From an uncultured Bacteroidota bacterium (GTDB lineage Bacteria > Bacteroidota > Bacteroidia > Bacteroidales > SZUA-534): a stretch of DNA of 6,896 nucleotides. This document shows, piece by piece, positions 6,248-6,896 of the stretch. Made by a program: the position numbers and the translations under genes. The stretch lies in the NCBI GenBank assembly GCA_937899145.1, contig CALBPW010000517.1:1-6896 (forward strand), given 5' to 3'. How positions within the stretch are numbered: the first letter of the stretch is position 1; each line of letters starts with the position of its first letter. The notes beneath the pieces are model-generated. The model was not told where the DNA came from, ran no database searches, and saw only the letters and a program-made list of their open reading frames with translations.

Positions 6248-6652
6248 CTACTCCATGTTTTTTTCGACTAATCTGTTCAATCCCGAGAAAACTCCTCTGA
6301 TACTTGCCCTGGTAATTTTTGAGCTTACGCCCACACCAAAGGTAATGTTGCCACGGCGCACATCCTGCATCTTAATATAGGCGGCAGCTTTCGCATGAGA
6401 CCCGGTGCTTAAGGCATGCTCACTATAATCAAGCACAGCAAAATCCACCTCTGGTACGCACTGCTTGATGGCAACCTTTAAAGCATCGATGGGTCCGTTG
6501 CCGTCCGCTTCGGAATGAATGTCCTCGCCGTTATATTTAAAATCCAAAGAAACATGTGTATCATCGTTATGCGAATTATCCATAACATCCACATATACCA
6601 GCTCGAAAGGCATCTTTTTCTCGAAATATTCACTTTTAAAAGCATCACCCAT
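6248..6652 (-). CDS. C-terminal regulatory domain of a LeuA/CimA-family synthase (catalytic barrel missing)
   Basis: This matches the LeuA_dimer allosteric domain of 2-isopropylmalate or citramalate synthases, which binds leucine or isoleucine and controls the first step of the branched-chain pathway. Seen, counted from the Met at 6652: FELVYVDV (16-23), the hallmark GNGPIDALKVAIK (51-63), LDYSEHALSTG (74-84), AKAAAYIKM (87-95), FGVGVSSKITRASIRGVFSGLN (105-126). The LDYSEHAL and ITRASIRGVFS segments fit long-form LeuA better than classic CimA, but I cannot separate the two. The expected ~380-residue TIM barrel with its metal-binding HxH is absent: upstream the frame runs about 30 codons that do not resemble the family and meets TGA at 6743-6745. 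It may be a truncated pseudogene, or, less likely, a free-standing regulatory domain starting at MGDAF. It ends 5 bases before rmlD. Confidence 0.75.
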   Translation of the reverse strand: MGDAFKSEYFEKKMPFELVYVDVMDNSHNDDTHVSLDFKYNGEDIHSEADGNGPIDALKVAIKQCVPEVDFAVLDYSEHALSTGSHAKAAAYIKMQDVRRGNITFGVGVSSKITRASIRGVFSGLNRLVEKNME

Positions 6653-6815
6653 GCATTTAAAAACTTCAATATTCGGCGAATTTTTCTTTTTCGGGTATCC
6701 ATTATATATACCAGGGTTACAGCAAACTTCAGCAGGCCGGTGTCAAACAAACGACAAAGCTGCCAGTGAGAGCGACTGTAGAAAAACTGTATATCTGAGG
6801 GTAAATAAGCAAAGC
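6653..6815. other. Unassigned sequence upstream of the LeuA domain
   Basis: None of the three minus-strand frames here resembles the catalytic part of LeuA, and the LeuA-domain frame is stopped at 6743-6745. A minus-strand frame runs open from 6894 to 6478, but most of its conserved-looking part is just the LeuA region read out of frame. A second breakpoint in roughly 6655-6745 is possible. Confidence 0.4.
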
Positions 6816-6871
6816 ATTCGATCTGCTGCGCAGATCCGTCTTCCACCGCAATTCGATCTGCTGCGCAGATC
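6816..6871. repeat. Two direct copies of a palindromic 21-mer
   Basis: Bases 6816-6836 and 6851-6871 are identical over 21 bases, separated by 14 bases. Each contains GATCTGC-TGC-GCAGATC, a 7-bp inverted repeat with a 3-base loop, preceded by ATTC. Outside the 21 bases the flanks differ. This resembles a repetitive extragenic palindrome rather than a CRISPR, because the spacer is short and the unit self-complementary. Confidence 0.75.
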
Positions 6872-6874
6872 TCA

Positions 6875-6896
6875 TTATGCGGCATTCGCCGCATAA
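6875..6896. repeat. Perfect 9-bp hairpin at the window end
   Basis: TTATGCGGC (6875-6883) and GCCGCATAA (6888-6896) are exact reverse complements around the loop ATTC. There is no T-run within the window to mark it as a terminator, and the last base of the window is the last base of the arm, so the structure may continue outside. It shares the ATTCG string with the two preceding palindromes. Confidence 0.7.

Noticed and set aside
6816..6871. Possible start of a CRISPR array (two identical 21-mers)
   Set aside because: Only two copies, a 14-base spacer and strongly self-complementary units; no cas gene nearby.
6478..6894. Open minus-strand frame of 138 codons at the right edge
   Set aside because: It overlaps the well-supported LeuA domain in another frame, shows no family likeness, and its start falls in the terminal palindromes.
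6519..6896. Open plus-strand frame running to the window end
   Set aside because: It is antisense to the LeuA domain, low in conserved pattern, and its last part simply translates the palindromic repeats.

Overview
The window looks like a fragment of a Bacteroidetes genome, probably Bacteroidales. The evidence is a TonB-dependent receptor with a Bacteroidetes-style N-terminus, near-absent Shine-Dalgarno sequences, -7 boxes of the TAnnTTTG type, and a PEGA-domain/outer-membrane-barrel protein. It may be a metagenomic contig, because the right end appears rearranged or misjoined.

Left part (1-2955, + strand): the 3' portion of a protein with three PEGA-like domains followed by a probable beta-barrel; a 215-base gap with a perfect LacI-type palindrome and candidate promoters; then two closely spaced genes, a SiaC-family (DUF1987) regulatory phosphoprotein and a CNNM/CorC-type membrane protein with a CBS pair but no C-terminal CorC_HlyC domain. 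Middle part (2956-4550): an AT-rich intergenic stretch of about 375 bases without a recognisable gene, a strong bidirectional terminator, and two minus-strand genes, a GlsB/YeaQ-type small membrane protein and truA (tRNA pseudouridine synthase A) upstream of it.

Right part (4551-6896): a TonB-dependent receptor on + runs normally through its plug and early barrel and then loses family likeness near 6106. From the other strand, the first ~52 codons of an rmlD-type dTDP-4-dehydrorhamnose reductase (start 6242) run convergently into the same point and also stop making sense there. Five bases upstream of rmlD lies the C-terminal regulatory domain of a LeuA/CimA-family synthase without its catalytic barrel. 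Hand-counted G+C rises from about 37% in the receptor to about 49-50% beyond the join. The last 80 bases hold two copies of a palindromic 21-mer and a perfect 9-bp hairpin ending at the last base. So 6087-6896 is either a truncating rearrangement or an assembly chimera; this is the most notable thing in the window.

I see no CRISPR array, RNA gene, transposase or convincing new multi-gene system. The left-hand genes are ordinary housekeeping and envelope genes. The SiaC-CNNM pair and the PEGA-barrel fusion are the most biologically interesting intact parts.
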